Notes: generated by a model from the letters alone, not told the origin. A stretch of DNA of 64,000 bases from Prevotella sp. P3-122 (GCF_002251365.1 NZ_NPJH01000098.1:1-64000); one strand, 5' to 3'; shown: positions 35,818 to 44,680, counted from the stretch's first letter. Program-made: numbers and translations.

Positions 35818-35907
35818 ATGCCAAACGGTAAGAAGAAAAAAGGCCACAAGATGGCTACTCATAAGCGTAAAAAGAGATTGAGAAAGAACAGACATAAGAG
35901 CAAGTAA
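35818..35907 (+). CDS. 29-residue basic protein, probable ribosome-associated (AURKAIP1/COX24-like)
   Basis: The sequence begins MPNGKKKKGHKMATHKRKKR and ends LRKNRHKSK; 18 of 29 residues are Lys, Arg or His. The KMxxHKRKK-x-RKNRHK pattern resembles the short AURKAIP1/COX24 domain found in mitochondrial mS38 and bacterial bS22, which sits in rRNA. I recall near-identical short proteins in other Bacteroidales, but that is memory, not a search. Placement between HU and rng fits a highly expressed RNA- or DNA-binding peptide. A strong terminator follows at 35940. Confidence 0.75.
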   Translation: MPNGKKKKGHKMATHKRKKRLRKNRHKSK

Positions 35908-35939
35908 GCCCACTTACTTCTCGTAAGCTGTTCTTATGA

Positions 35940-35983
35940 GGCGTGTCAATTTTCCCGCCAAGGAGTCTTGACACGCCTTTTTT
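35940..35983 (+). terminator. Terminator after the HU / small basic protein pair
   Basis: GGCGTGTCAA (35940-35949) pairs with TTGACACGCC (35968-35977), followed by six T. A smaller hairpin CTTAC-TTCTC-GTAAG lies just before at 35913-35927. Confidence 0.85.
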
Positions 35984-36060
35984 GGTAACATCATGTTAGG
36001 ATGGGATGCCAAGGCCGCCACCAACGGCCGCAACACCCATAAATGCGAAAACAAGGAACA

Positions 36061-37635
36061 ATGACAAGCGAAGTCATCATCGACGTCAGGCAGACCGAGA
36101 TTTCCATCGCACTGCTCGAAGACAAAAGGCTGGTGGAATATCAGAACGAGCCTAAATCGGCAAGTTTCTCTGTCGGAAACATCTACATTGCAAAGGTCAA
36201 GAAGCTTATGCCAGGACTTAACGCATGCTTCGTGGATGTTGGATTTGAACGTGATGCCTTTTTGCATTATCTTGACTTGGGAAGCCAATTCAATTCCTAC
36301 AACAAGTATCTGAAACAGGTACAGAGCGACAGAAAGAAACTGTTCCCGTTCTCGAAGGCTACAATGTTGCCAGACCTGAAGAAAGACGGCTCAGTGCAGC
36401 AAGCGCTGACTGTCGGACAGGAGGTGCTGGTACAGATTGTCAAGGAACCGATATCGACAAAAGGACCAAGGCTGACTGGCGAGTTGAGCTTTGCCGGACG
36501 ATATCTCGTACTCATGCCATTCGGCAACAAAGTTTCCGTATCCTCAAAAATCAAAAGCGGAGAAGAGCGTGCCCGACTGAAACAGCTCATCCACAGCATC
36601 AAACCACAAAACTGCAGCGTCATTGTACGTACTGTTGCAGAAGGAAAAAGAGTTGCAGAACTCGACTCGGAAATGAAAATCCTTACCAAACGATGGGAGG
36701 ACGTTATCAGTAAGGTTCAGAAAACACAGAAAAGACCGCAACAGGTATTCGAAGAAACAGGAAGAGCAGTAGCTCTGTTGCGCGACCTCTTCAATCCGAG
36801 CTACGAGAACATCTATGTAAACGACGAAGAAGTGTTCAACGACGTAAAGGACTACGTCACGCTAATTGCACCGGAGAAAGCCAACATCGTGAAACTGTAT
36901 ACTGGCAAGGTGCCCATTTTCGACAACTTCAACGTCACTAAACAAATTAAGTCGAGCTTCGGCAAAACCGTCAACTACAAGCACGGTGCCTACCTCATCA
37001 TCGAGCATACCGAAGCACTACACGTTGTGGATGTAAATAGCGGCAACCGCTCAAGATCGGAAAACGGACAGGAAGCAAACGCACTCGACGTAAACCTCGG
37101 GGCAGCAGACGAACTTGCACGGCAGCTGCGACTGCGTGATATGGGAGGAATCATCGTAGTCGACTTCATTGACATGAATCTTGCCGAAGACAGACAAATG
37201 CTCTACGAGCGTATGTGCAAGAACATGCAGAAGGACCGCGCACGGCACAACATTCTGCCACTAAGCAAGTTTGGACTGATGCAGATTACACGGCAGAGAG
37301 TGCGCCCGGCCATGGACGTCAACGTAGAGGAGACATGCCCGACATGCAACGGAACAGGAAAAATCAAGTCGAGCCTACTGTTTACAGACCAGTTGGAAAG
37401 GAAGATTGACACCCTCGTCAACAAGATAGGCATCAAGAAATTCACTTTGCATGTGCATCCTTACGTAGCAGCCTATATCAACCAGGGAATGATGTCCCTG
37501 AAAATGAAATGGCAGCTAAAATACGGATTTGGTGTCAAAGTCATCGCCTCACAGAAACTCGCTTTCCTGCAATACGAATTCTACGATGCACAAAAGCAGT
37601 TCATAGACATGAAAGAGGAGAATGAGACCAGCTGA
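36061..37635 (+). CDS. rng: Ribonuclease G/E family endoribonuclease
   Basis: 524 residues from ATG 36061; six more codons are open upstream but the family starts MTSEVIIDVRQTEISIALLE. S1-like domain (SFSVGNIYIAKVKKLMPGLN, ACFVDVGFERDAFLHY), then the catalytic core with the metal Asp residues in LHVVDVNSGN and GGIIVVDFIDM. Zn-link CPTCNGTGK follows near 430. It processes rRNA and degrades mRNA. No RNase E scaffold tail. Terminator at 37655. Confidence 0.95.
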   Translation: MTSEVIIDVRQTEISIALLEDKRLVEYQNEPKSASFSVGNIYIAKVKKLMPGLNACFVDVGFERDAFLHYLDLGSQFNSYNKYLKQVQSDRKKLFPFSKATMLPDLKKDGSVQQALTVGQEVLVQIVKEPISTKGPRLTGELSFAGRYLVLMPFGNKVSVSSKIKSGEERARLKQLIHSIKPQNCSVIVRTVAEGKRVAELDSEMKILTKRWEDVISKVQKTQKRPQQVFEETGRAVALLRDLFNPSYENIYVNDEEVFNDVKDYVTLIAPEKANIVKLYTGKVPIFDNFNVTKQIKSSFGKTVNYKHGAYLIIEHTEALHVVDVNSGNRSRSENGQEANALDVNLGAADELARQLRLRDMGGIIVVDFIDMNLAEDRQMLYERMCKNMQKDRARHNILPLSKFGLMQITRQRVRPAMDVNVEETCPTCNGTGKIKSSLLFTDQLERKIDTLVNKIGIKKFTLHVHPYVAAYINQGMMSLKMKWQLKYGFGVKVIASQKLAFLQYEFYDAQKQFIDMKEENETS

Positions 37636-37654
37636 CACAAGCAAGGAACACTAC

Positions 37655-37706
37655 ACAGGAAAAGGGATGGGAAAGCCAATTCGGCTAACCATCCCTTTTC
37701 CTGTTT
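37655..37706 (+). terminator. Terminator of rng
   Basis: CAGGAAAAGGGATGG (37656-37670) is perfectly complementary to CCATCCCTTTTCCTG (37689-37703), with an inner AGCC/GGCT hairpin, then GTTT. Confidence 0.8.
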
Positions 37707-37803
37707 CCGCTATATTGTGTCATCAAGCTTTTTCAATATCTGCTGTTAGGCTGCAAAATTATATACTAAAACTTTTGTTGGTTTAGCGTCATAATTCTTG
37801 GTC

Positions 37804-37878
37804 TATTGGAACTGATGGCCATAATCAAGGTCGTACACCCCACCTTCCTTCAGATGCACCAATATTTGCAATAAAGAA
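37804..37878 (-). pseudogene. Possible C-terminal gene fragment
   Basis: On the minus strand the segment encodes LLQILVHLKEGGVYDLDYGH and a short end before a stop, which looks like a natural protein terminus. No start or promoter belongs to it. Weak evidence. Confidence 0.2.
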
Positions 37879-37910
37879 TTTGGCAGATTGTGATAATTGC
37901 CGTATTTTTG
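37879..37910 (+). promoter_or_regulatory. Promoter of the AAA-ATPase-like gene
   Basis: TTTG 37879-37882, 20-nt spacer, TATTTTTG 37903-37910; ATG at 37941. Confidence 0.75.
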
Positions 37911-37940
37911 CACATGAATGGCAAATAAAATGGAGGAAAG

Positions 37941-39671
37941 ATGGAAACTGTAAAGCAAATACCATACGGAGTGGCAGATTTTGAGTCGGTGATCAATCAG
38001 AATATGTACTATGTCGATAAGACTATGTATTTGGCTGAATTGGAAAACCAGCCTCGTACACTGATCTTCATCCGTCCCCGAAGATTCGGCAAGAGCCTTT
38101 TCATCAGTATGATGAGGGCTTACTACGACAAGTTGAAGGCTAAGGATTTCGACAAGCTCTTTGGCTCCCTGTGGGTTGGCAGCCACCCCACTCCATTGCG
38201 CAATCATTACCAGGTGCTGTATCTTGACATCTCGCAAATCTCCAACAATATCGACTTGCTTGAAGATAATTTCAACAGATACTGCTGCATCAAACTTAAC
38301 GATTTCATCCACACCTATTGTGAAGATTATCCTGAGGATAAAATTAATGAATTCCTTCGTGCAAATAATTTCGGACAGAAGCTCAACATGCTCCTCAACA
38401 TGTCAAGAAAATATGGGCAGGCACTGTATCTCATTATTGACGAGTACGACAGTTTCACCAATATTGTATTCAGCGAACAAGTTGAAGAAACATATTTCAA
38501 AACATCCTTAATCGGAAGATTCTACAGTCATGTATTCAAATTATTCAAGGGAATGTTCGAGCGCATCTTCCTCACGGGAGTTAGTCCCGTTACGCTCGAC
38601 GACCTCACAAGCGGATTCAACATTGGATGGAATATATCGATGGCGCCCGAACTCGACAAGATGCTCGGATTCTCAACTGAAGACGTGCGTCAGATGTTCA
38701 CCTATTTCAAAGAGGCAGGACAGTTGCCCGCCGACTGCGACATCGAGGCAATGATAGCAGAGATGAAACCATGGTATGACAACTACTGCTTTGCGAAGGA
38801 ATGCCTTGAAAGCGACGTAAGAGTGTTCAACTGCGACATGGTGTTGTACTATCTTCGCAATTACATCTCCTACAAGCATTCACCGGAAATCATGCTCGAT
38901 CCGAACACGAGGACCGACTACAAGAAGCTCAACATGCTCATCCAGCTCGACAAGCTCGACGGAGACCGGAAGGGTGTGATGATGGAAATCATAGAAAAGG
39001 GAGAAATCGCCGCCACACTCATCCCCTCGTTCTCAGCTAACGAGATGACCGAGCCGGAGACATTTCCAAGCCTGCTGTTCTATTACGGTATGCTGACCAT
39101 TAAGGGAAAGTATGGTTCTATGTTGTCGTTAGGCATACCAAACAACAACGTACGTATGCAATATTACAATTACATATTGAAGCAATATGCACAATATAAG
39201 ATTGTGAATGTCAACAAGCTTCAGATAGCTTTCGTGAAGATGTCATTGGATGGTCTTTGGCAAGAACCACTTCAATACATGGCCGACTGCTACAAGCAAC
39301 TCTCCTCGGTTCGTGATGCCATCGAGGGTGAGCGTAACATACAGGGGTTCTTCCTCGCCTACCTAAGCCTCAACGACTACTACATCACGGCTCCCGAGGT
39401 AGAGCTCAACCATGGCTATTGCGACTTCTTCCTGCTCCCCAATATGACCCACTACCAGGCAAACCACAGCTATATCCTTGAATTGAAATATCTCCCTAAG
39501 GCTGATTATACGGAAGAGAAGGCTGCAAAACAATGGGCCGAAGCCGTAGAACAAATCAATGGCTATGCCGTGGCCCCACGTGTCGAGGCACTGCGCCAAG
39601 GCACCAGGATGCACAAGATAATCATGCAGTTCTGCGGATGGGAACTGGTGAGGATGGAAGAGATTATGTAG
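37941..39671 (+). CDS. AAA-ATPase-like / DUF1703 (PD-(D/E)XK) protein
   Basis: 576 residues of a family very abundant in Bacteroidales. N-terminal AAA-ATPase_like domain: KQIPYGVADFESVINQN, Walker A variant RPRRFGKS (45-52), Walker B LYLIIDEYDSF, sensor region FLTGVSPVTLDDLTSGFNI. C-terminal nuclease-like domain with the D...ExK pattern in GYCDFFLLPN and YILELKYLPK. The role is not established; mobile-element or nucleic-acid defence roles have been proposed for related proteins. It has its own promoter. Confidence 0.88.
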   Translation: METVKQIPYGVADFESVINQNMYYVDKTMYLAELENQPRTLIFIRPRRFGKSLFISMMRAYYDKLKAKDFDKLFGSLWVGSHPTPLRNHYQVLYLDISQISNNIDLLEDNFNRYCCIKLNDFIHTYCEDYPEDKINEFLRANNFGQKLNMLLNMSRKYGQALYLIIDEYDSFTNIVFSEQVEETYFKTSLIGRFYSHVFKLFKGMFERIFLTGVSPVTLDDLTSGFNIGWNISMAPELDKMLGFSTEDVRQMFTYFKEAGQLPADCDIEAMIAEMKPWYDNYCFAKECLESDVRVFNCDMVLYYLRNYISYKHSPEIMLDPNTRTDYKKLNMLIQLDKLDGDRKGVMMEIIEKGEIAATLIPSFSANEMTEPETFPSLLFYYGMLTIKGKYGSMLSLGIPNNNVRMQYYNYILKQYAQYKIVNVNKLQIAFVKMSLDGLWQEPLQYMADCYKQLSSVRDAIEGERNIQGFFLAYLSLNDYYITAPEVELNHGYCDFFLLPNMTHYQANHSYILELKYLPKADYTEEKAAKQWAEAVEQINGYAVAPRVEALRQGTRMHKIIMQFCGWELVRMEEIM

Positions 39672-39696
39672 ATAACATTATTAGAGATACAAAAGA

Positions 39697-40389
39697 ATGA
39701 CACTGTCAGAAGCAATCAAATCTCGCCATTCGGTGAGGAAATACATCGACAAACCAATAGAAGAGAACCTTGTCAGCATACTGCAGGAGAAGGTTGACGA
39801 GGTTAACGAGAAAGGAAATCTGCACATTCAGCTCGTGACCAATGAGCCAAAGGCTTTCAAGGGCAAGATGGCTTATGGCACCTTCAGCGGAGTAACAAAT
39901 TACTTTGCTATGGTTGGCAAGAAAGCTGATGACCTCTCAGAAAGAATTGGCTACTATGGTGAACAGCTGGTTCTTCTCGCTGAGACTCTTGGTCTCAACA
40001 CTTGTTGGGTAGGGCTCACTTACAACAATATCAAAGAGGCATACGAGAAGGCAGATGATGAGAAACTTTGCTGTATGATTGCCCTTGGCTATGGCAATGA
40101 TCCAGGAAGGAATATGAAGCGAAAAGGCGTCAGGGATGTTAGCAATGCCAGTGAAACCACTCCCCAATGGTTCCTCCGGGGAGTCGAAGCGGCTCTCCTG
40201 GCCCCTACAGCTGTAAATCAGCAGAAGTTCCGCTTTGAATACGTCGGCCCTGATGGTGACGGAGTACACAGAGTAAAAGCAGAGAGAACATTCTCGCTTA
40301 TCGGCTATACAAAGATGGACTTAGGTATAGCCAAGTGTCATTTTGAGATTGGAGCAGGCAAGGAAAACTTTGAATGGTCGAGCCAATGA
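39697..40389 (+). CDS. Nitroreductase-family protein
   Basis: 230 residues, FMN-dependent nitroreductase fold: AIKSRHSVRKYIDKPI (FMN phosphate-binding Arg), LVLLAETLGLNTCWVGLTYN and ALGYG. The C-terminal part (LLAPTAVNQQKFRF) recalls the SRxSxR...APSAxNxQP pattern, so the sequence reads like a permuted double-half arrangement of the putative TM nitroreductase class. Substrate unknown. Confidence 0.82.
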   Translation: MTLSEAIKSRHSVRKYIDKPIEENLVSILQEKVDEVNEKGNLHIQLVTNEPKAFKGKMAYGTFSGVTNYFAMVGKKADDLSERIGYYGEQLVLLAETLGLNTCWVGLTYNNIKEAYEKADDEKLCCMIALGYGNDPGRNMKRKGVRDVSNASETTPQWFLRGVEAALLAPTAVNQQKFRFEYVGPDGDGVHRVKAERTFSLIGYTKMDLGIAKCHFEIGAGKENFEWSSQ

Positions 40390-40500
40390 GAGCAAAGCCA
40401 AGCTCCCTTGACCTCATCTTTGCCTTGGGCTATGTGATTCCCGCTATTAGGGATCACCCGAGACTTGCACCCGATAGACAATGCTCATGCCGAGCGTACG

Positions 40501-40537
40501 AAAAAGGTGGGTACATCCAATAAACGGATGTACCCAC
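40501..40537 (-). terminator. Minus-strand terminator of the gene relic
   Basis: GTGGGTACATCC (40507-40518) pairs perfectly with GGATGTACCCAC (40526-40537). On the minus strand five T follow. It survives although the gene it served is broken. Confidence 0.7.
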
Positions 40538-40560
40538 ATCTTTCTGTTACGGGGAAGTGA

Positions 40561-40740
40561 TTATCTTACGACAAACTTCTTGCCGTTTCTGATATATACT
40601 CCCTTTGAAGCCTCGCCCGTGATGCGGCGACCAGCAAGGTCGAAGATTGGAGCATTTGTGACGTCTGCCCCTTCTACTTCAGGCATTCCAATAGCCGAAG
40701 GCGTATCTTGGAAGCTGAACGTAAGAGCCTTAGCTGTGGG
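40561..40740 (-). pseudogene. Relic: C-terminal sorting-type domain of a secreted protein
   Basis: The minus strand encodes a segment ending NAPIFDLAGRRITGEASKGV, YIRNGKKFVVR and stop. The pattern (Y/F)DLxGRR...KGxYIxNGKK is the common C-terminal module of secreted Prevotella and Bacteroidetes proteins, probably a type IX secretion-related signal. Upstream the frame enters the inverted-repeat element at 40762-40841 and low-quality sequence, and no parent gene remains. The frame as a whole (to 40872) has no sensible N-terminus. Confidence 0.6.
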
Positions 40741-40761
40741 TGAACAATATCTCCTTGCGAC

Positions 40762-40841
40762 CTTTGCGGCTTGGCGAGAAATATACCACGCAATAAACAT
40801 CTGCGAGAAAAAGCTCTCGCAAAGGCGCAAAGAGCGCAAAG
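40762..40841. repeat. Inverted-repeat element with CGCAAAG heptamers
   Basis: CTTTGCGGCTTGGCGAGA (40762-40779) and TCTCGCAAAGGCGCAAAG (40815-40832) are inverted repeats with two mismatches. The right arm continues as CGCAAAG at 40818, 40826 and 40835. The rest of 40842-41118 holds no recognisable feature. Confidence 0.6.
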
Positions 40842-41118
40842 ACAATGTACGTTCAAAACGCTTCTGATACATGCGGCATGGCCACGATGTACTGGCGGGG
40901 ACTCACATCCATGGCGGTAATACAGAGATTACCTGAAGTCATACTACGATGATTTTGACCTATCTAACAACGAACCTTAATTCGGGTGGCGCATTGACGA
41001 AGTCAGGAGATGCAACTTTAGTTGTGGCTTGACAAAGGTGCAATGTAAATAAAATGTTTATTTTGGTTTTTATCTTTCACGCGGACACAGTGACGATTCT
41101 GTTAAGGAAAAACGAGAA

Positions 41119-41152
41119 AGTGGGGAAAAGGCCAAGACGCCCCTTCCCCACT
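41119..41152 (-). terminator. Terminator of pdxS-pdxT
   Basis: AGTGGGGAA (41119-41127) pairs with TTCCCCACT (41144-41152). On the minus strand TTTC follows. 22 nt after the pdxT stop. Confidence 0.65.
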
Positions 41153-41174
41153 CCGTTGCTATCTACAATCAGGG

Positions 41175-41756
41175 TTAAGCCCCGATATGTTCTCGTATGA
41201 TGTCTATGAAATGCGAGTGTATGCGCATGTCTTCGTTCAGCTCCGGATGGAACGCAGTGACAAGCTGGTTGCCCTGCCTTGCCGCAACAATATGTCCATC
41301 GACAACAGCCAGAGCCCGTGCGTCACCATACACCTTATTAATATATGGTGCACGGATGAAGGTCATAGGGATGTTGTCTCCTACCTCCTCCACCTTGTCC
41401 TCGGTATAGAAACTTCCAAGCTGGCGGCCGTATGCGTTACGGCACACATCGATGTCCATTGTCGACAGGCGATCGAAATCCTGTCCCGTCACCTTGCGTG
41501 CCAGAAGTATCAGTCCCGCACAGGTACCGAAGACAGGCAGTCCTTCCAGTATGGCGTTGCGTACAGGTTCAAGCAGGTTCAGGTCGCGCAACAGCTTCAG
41601 CATGGTGGTGCTTTCGCCTCCCGGTATCACCAGTCCGTCCATGGGCTGGTACCAGTCACGCTCCTGCCTAATCTCGAATGTCTCGGCACCGAGCTTCTGC
41701 AACATCCTTTCGTGTTCGATAAATGCACCTTGCAGTGCCAGAACAGCTATTCTCAT
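41175..41756 (-). CDS. pdxT: Pyridoxal 5'-phosphate synthase glutaminase subunit
   Basis: Releases ammonia from glutamine for PdxS. 193 residues from MRIAVLALQGAFIEHERML; an open 26-codon extension runs into pdxS and is rejected. Catalytic triad: Cys in PVFGTCAGLILLA, His/Glu in TAFHPELNED; GGEST motif in VIPGGESTTML. 10 nt after pdxS. Confidence 0.95.
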   Translation of the reverse strand: MRIAVLALQGAFIEHERMLQKLGAETFEIRQERDWYQPMDGLVIPGGESTTMLKLLRDLNLLEPVRNAILEGLPVFGTCAGLILLARKVTGQDFDRLSTMDIDVCRNAYGRQLGSFYTEDKVEEVGDNIPMTFIRAPYINKVYGDARALAVVDGHIVAARQGNQLVTAFHPELNEDMRIHSHFIDIIREHIGA

Positions 41757-41766
41757 CTTCCTGCTC

Positions 41767-42642
41767 TTACTTTCCTCTCTCTGCCATGAGCAGCTGTATC
41801 TCCTGCTCGTTGATACCCACCATGGCCTCACCAAGGTCCTCAGACAGTTCAGCGAGCTTCTTCGGGTCGTTGTAGTTGGTTACGGCCTGTACTATGGCTG
41901 CAGCACGCTTGGCAGGATTTCCGCTCTTGAAGATGCCTGAGCCAACGAATACACCCTCAGCACCAAGCTGCATCATCAGAGCAGCATCGGCAGGAGTAGC
42001 CACACCACCGGCAGCGAAGTTCACTACAGGCAACTTGCCATTCTCGTGTACGAACTTCACGAGGTCATAAGGCACCTGCAGCTGCTTGGCAGCCTCGAAC
42101 AGCTCATCCTCAGCCATGGATACGATGCGGCGTATCTCACTCTGCATCTGACGCATGTGGCTGACAGCCTGGACAACATCGCCTGTACCAGGCTCACCCT
42201 TGGTACGTATCATGGTTGCACCCTCGGCTATACGACGTAGAGCCTCACCCAGGTTGCGGGCACCGCATACGAAGGGAACGTCAAACTTGGTCTTGTCGAT
42301 GTGGTAGATGTCATCGGCTGGTGAGAGCACCTCGCTCTCGTCAATATAGTCAATCTCTATGGCCTGCAGGATCTGCGCCTCGGCGATATGACCGATACGG
42401 CACTTTGCCATGACAGGTATGGATACAGCTTCCTGAATACCCTTTATCATCTTTGGATCGCTCATGCGCGAAACGCCACCAGCTGCACGGATGTCGGCAG
42501 GAATACGTTCGAGCGCCATTACTGCACAGGCACCAGCAGCCTCAGCAATCTTTGCCTGCTCGGGAGTAGTAACGTCCATGATGACACCGCCCTTGAGCAT
42601 CTGTGCAAGGTTGCGGTTAAGTTCTTGTCTGTTTTCTTTCAT
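41767..42642 (-). CDS. pdxS: Pyridoxal 5'-phosphate synthase subunit PdxS
   Basis: Builds PLP from ribose 5-phosphate, glyceraldehyde 3-phosphate and ammonia. 291 residues. GGVIMDVTTPEQAKIAEAAG with the first Asp, catalytic Lys in PVMAKCRIGH, second Lys region IRTKGEPGTGDV, and NFAAGGVATPADAALMM. Heads the operon with pdxT. Confidence 0.97.
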   Translation of the reverse strand: MKENRQELNRNLAQMLKGGVIMDVTTPEQAKIAEAAGACAVMALERIPADIRAAGGVSRMSDPKMIKGIQEAVSIPVMAKCRIGHIAEAQILQAIEIDYIDESEVLSPADDIYHIDKTKFDVPFVCGARNLGEALRRIAEGATMIRTKGEPGTGDVVQAVSHMRQMQSEIRRIVSMAEDELFEAAKQLQVPYDLVKFVHENGKLPVVNFAAGGVATPADAALMMQLGAEGVFVGSGIFKSGNPAKRAAAIVQAVTNYNDPKKLAELSEDLGEAMVGINEQEIQLLMAERGK

Positions 42643-42671
42643 CGTAATTGTGTTTTATGAGAATGTGGCTG

Positions 42672-42679
42672 CAAAGTAA
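42672..42679 (-). promoter_or_regulatory. -7-like box of pdxS
   Basis: Minus strand TTACTTTG, 30 nt before the pdxS start. The 42680-42938 stretch upstream shows nothing else clear. Confidence 0.35.
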
Positions 42680-42954
42680 TAAAAAATAAAGGAAACAGCA
42701 CACAACATGTTCCCAAAATGACAATCAATGCGCAGGTATGTATAACAAACTATCAACGTCGGCATACTCTCTTCTTAGCCATGATTCAATCAAGGATAAC
42801 TCGATTTCCCGTGTATCTCACACTTCACTTTCGAATACAAGGATATTTTTTCTTGCACTATAAATAAGGTTAGCAAAGCATATAAATAGAGAAATATGGC
42901 AAAAACAATCATAAATATACGTACTCAGAATGAATGGGTTTGCCAAATTATTTG

Positions 42955-42962
42955 TACTTTTG
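42955..42962 (+). promoter_or_regulatory. -7 box of yaaA
   Basis: TACTTTTG, 39 nt before ATG 43002; no standard -33. Confidence 0.45.
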
Positions 42963-43001
42963 CAGAGTATAAACCACAAAAACGAAATGAAGAAATAAGC
43001 C

Positions 43002-43772
43002 ATGCAGATATTGCTCGCCAATGCAAAAATCATGTTCGGCAGTTCAGAGACAAAGCCACTGACCGACCCCCTGTTCCAATCCATCGCCAACAGACTCGCT
43101 GCGGAGATGGCTACCTGTTCCGTTGACATGCTTGCCCAAAAGCTGGACTGTAGCCATAACCTTGCAGCCGAAAACTGGCGAAGATACCAGAACTACTTCC
43201 TTGCAGACAAGATGCCTGCCATCATGGCATATAACGGACAGGCATACAAGCACCTAAAAGCCAAGACGTTGAGCGAGGAAGACCTTCTGTTCGGACAAAA
43301 GCATCTGTGGATTACATGTTTTCTCTATGGCTTGCTCAGGCCGATGGATGCTATTGTGCCATACCGCATGGAGCATTGCGTAAGCCTTGAGGCGACAGAT
43401 GGCAAACCTGTAAATCAATTCTGGAAAGACAAACTTACAGATGTGCTGATAGAGAGTGTGAAGGCTGACGACGGCATCCTGCTTCATCTCTCAACCGAAG
43501 AATATGAGCACCTGTTTGACTGGAAAAGGGTACTTTCGGAAGTGAGAGTCATTCATCCGCTGTTCTATGTCAGGCAGAAGAATGGAGGCTTGAAGATGCA
43601 GGCGGTATGGGCAAAGTCGTGCAGGGGTGCTATGCTGAGATTTATACTCCAGAATAAGATACTACATCCAGACGAGCTGACCTCGTTCAGTTATGAAGGC
43701 TTTGTGTATAATTCGAAATTGGGTGAAGACTCTTTTCCGCATTTTGTCAGGGAACAAGCAATACGTGTATAA
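43002..43772 (+). CDS. yaaA: YaaA-family peroxide stress protein
   Basis: 256 residues of the YaaA/DUF328 family, which protects DNA and proteins during peroxide stress by limiting free iron. Characteristic segments: the P-L-F start region, AIMAYNGQAYKHLKAKTLSE, LYGLLRPMDAIVPYRMEH, and late YVRQKNGGLKM and KSCRGAMLRFIL. Convergent with the AraC-type gene at 43787, 14 nt away. Confidence 0.9.
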   Translation: MQILLANAKIMFGSSETKPLTDPLFQSIANRLAAEMATCSVDMLAQKLDCSHNLAAENWRRYQNYFLADKMPAIMAYNGQAYKHLKAKTLSEEDLLFGQKHLWITCFLYGLLRPMDAIVPYRMEHCVSLEATDGKPVNQFWKDKLTDVLIESVKADDGILLHLSTEEYEHLFDWKRVLSEVRVIHPLFYVRQKNGGLKMQAVWAKSCRGAMLRFILQNKILHPDELTSFSYEGFVYNSKLGEDSFPHFVREQAIRV

Positions 43773-43786
43773 CAATAACAAGGAGT

Positions 43787-44680
43787 CTATTCTGCCGAAT
43801 TGCGCAAACGGTATTCCCTGGGTGTACACCCCATGGCCTTCTTGAAGAACTTCGCAAAATGCGGCTGCGACGAGAAGCCGAAGGCAAAGGCAATCTCCTG
43901 CGCTGTACGTGATGTGGAGAGCAGCTGCTGGCGTATGGCTGCCAACAAGTACTCGTCAATAATCTGCTTCGGCGACTTGTCGGCAATCTTCTTGCATACC
44001 TGAGCAAGGTAGCGCGGCGACACATTCATCATGTCGGCATAGAAGGCCACGTCGCTGTTGGTGGTGAAATGGGCTGCCACCTTTGATATGAAGTCATGAT
44101 ATAGTTCCGACGAGCGGTCGGACAAGCCATCAAGCATAGGCTTGTGACTGTTGACATAGCTCTCAGCCTTCTGCATGGACTCGTCAACAGGCAAGTCCTG
44201 CGACAGATAGAAAGCTATAGCACTGGAATAAGCGTTGTTCTGACCGTGGAGGGCCATGCGCTGCCCTACGACAATAGTGCATAAAGGCAGCAGGTCGGTC
44301 TTTATCCGCTCCACGACATCGGTACTTACGAGTCTCTCGCCCTTGCTCGACACGAAGATAGGGTCGTAGACAACATGGCGGGGATGATAGCGTCTGAGAA
44401 CACCAACCACTACATTCAGTACATCGACCGAGCGTATGAGTCCAACTTTGATGACAGACGGTTGCACATCGTTGACAATGGCCTCAATCTGCCCTGCCAC
44501 AATATCAGCCGGTATGTCGTAGAACTCCTGGATGCCGAGCGTGTTCTGAACCGTTATCGACGTAATGGCAGAGACAGCATAGCCTCCCAAGGCAGATATT
44601 GTCTTGATATCAGCCTGAACACCGGACCCGCCTGTAGAGTCGGATCCGGTGATAGTCAGTATGGCATTATTATTCCGCAC
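43787..44680 (-). CDS. AraC-family regulator fused to a degenerate ThiD-like (HMP kinase) domain
   Basis: 297 residues, GTG start at 44680. Residues 1 to about 165 are clearly of the ThiD/pyridoxal-kinase ribokinase fold: ILTITGSDSTGGSGVQADIK, GGYAVSAITSITVQNTLGI, VKVGLI-type VIKVGLIRSVDVL, VYDPIFVSSKGERL. The stretch between LLPLCTIVVGQ and NNAYSSAIAFYLSQ has lost the central segment and the GTGC anion-hole motif, so catalysis is unlikely. Residues about 195-297 are an AraC/XylS double helix-turn-helix (VAFYADMMNVSPRYLAQVCK; AQEIAFAFGFSSQPHFAKFF). It is probably a transcription factor sensing HMP, a B6 vitamer or a related pyrimidine. Last gene of the fabD operon, 7 nt after its neighbour; pdxST lies 1.1 kb away. 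Confidence 0.88.
   Translation of the reverse strand: MRNNNAILTITGSDSTGGSGVQADIKTISALGGYAVSAITSITVQNTLGIQEFYDIPADIVAGQIEAIVNDVQPSVIKVGLIRSVDVLNVVVGVLRRYHPRHVVYDPIFVSSKGERLVSTDVVERIKTDLLPLCTIVVGQRMALHGQNNAYSSAIAFYLSQDLPVDESMQKAESYVNSHKPMLDGLSDRSSELYHDFISKVAAHFTTNSDVAFYADMMNVSPRYLAQVCKKIADKSPKQIIDEYLLAAIRQQLLSTSRTAQEIAFAFGFSSQPHFAKFFKKAMGCTPREYRLRNSAE

Noticed and set aside
40434..40457. Hairpin GTGATTCC/GGGATCAC as terminator of the nitroreductase gene
   Set aside because: Short stem with a wobble, no T run, and 45 nt from the stop; not convincing.
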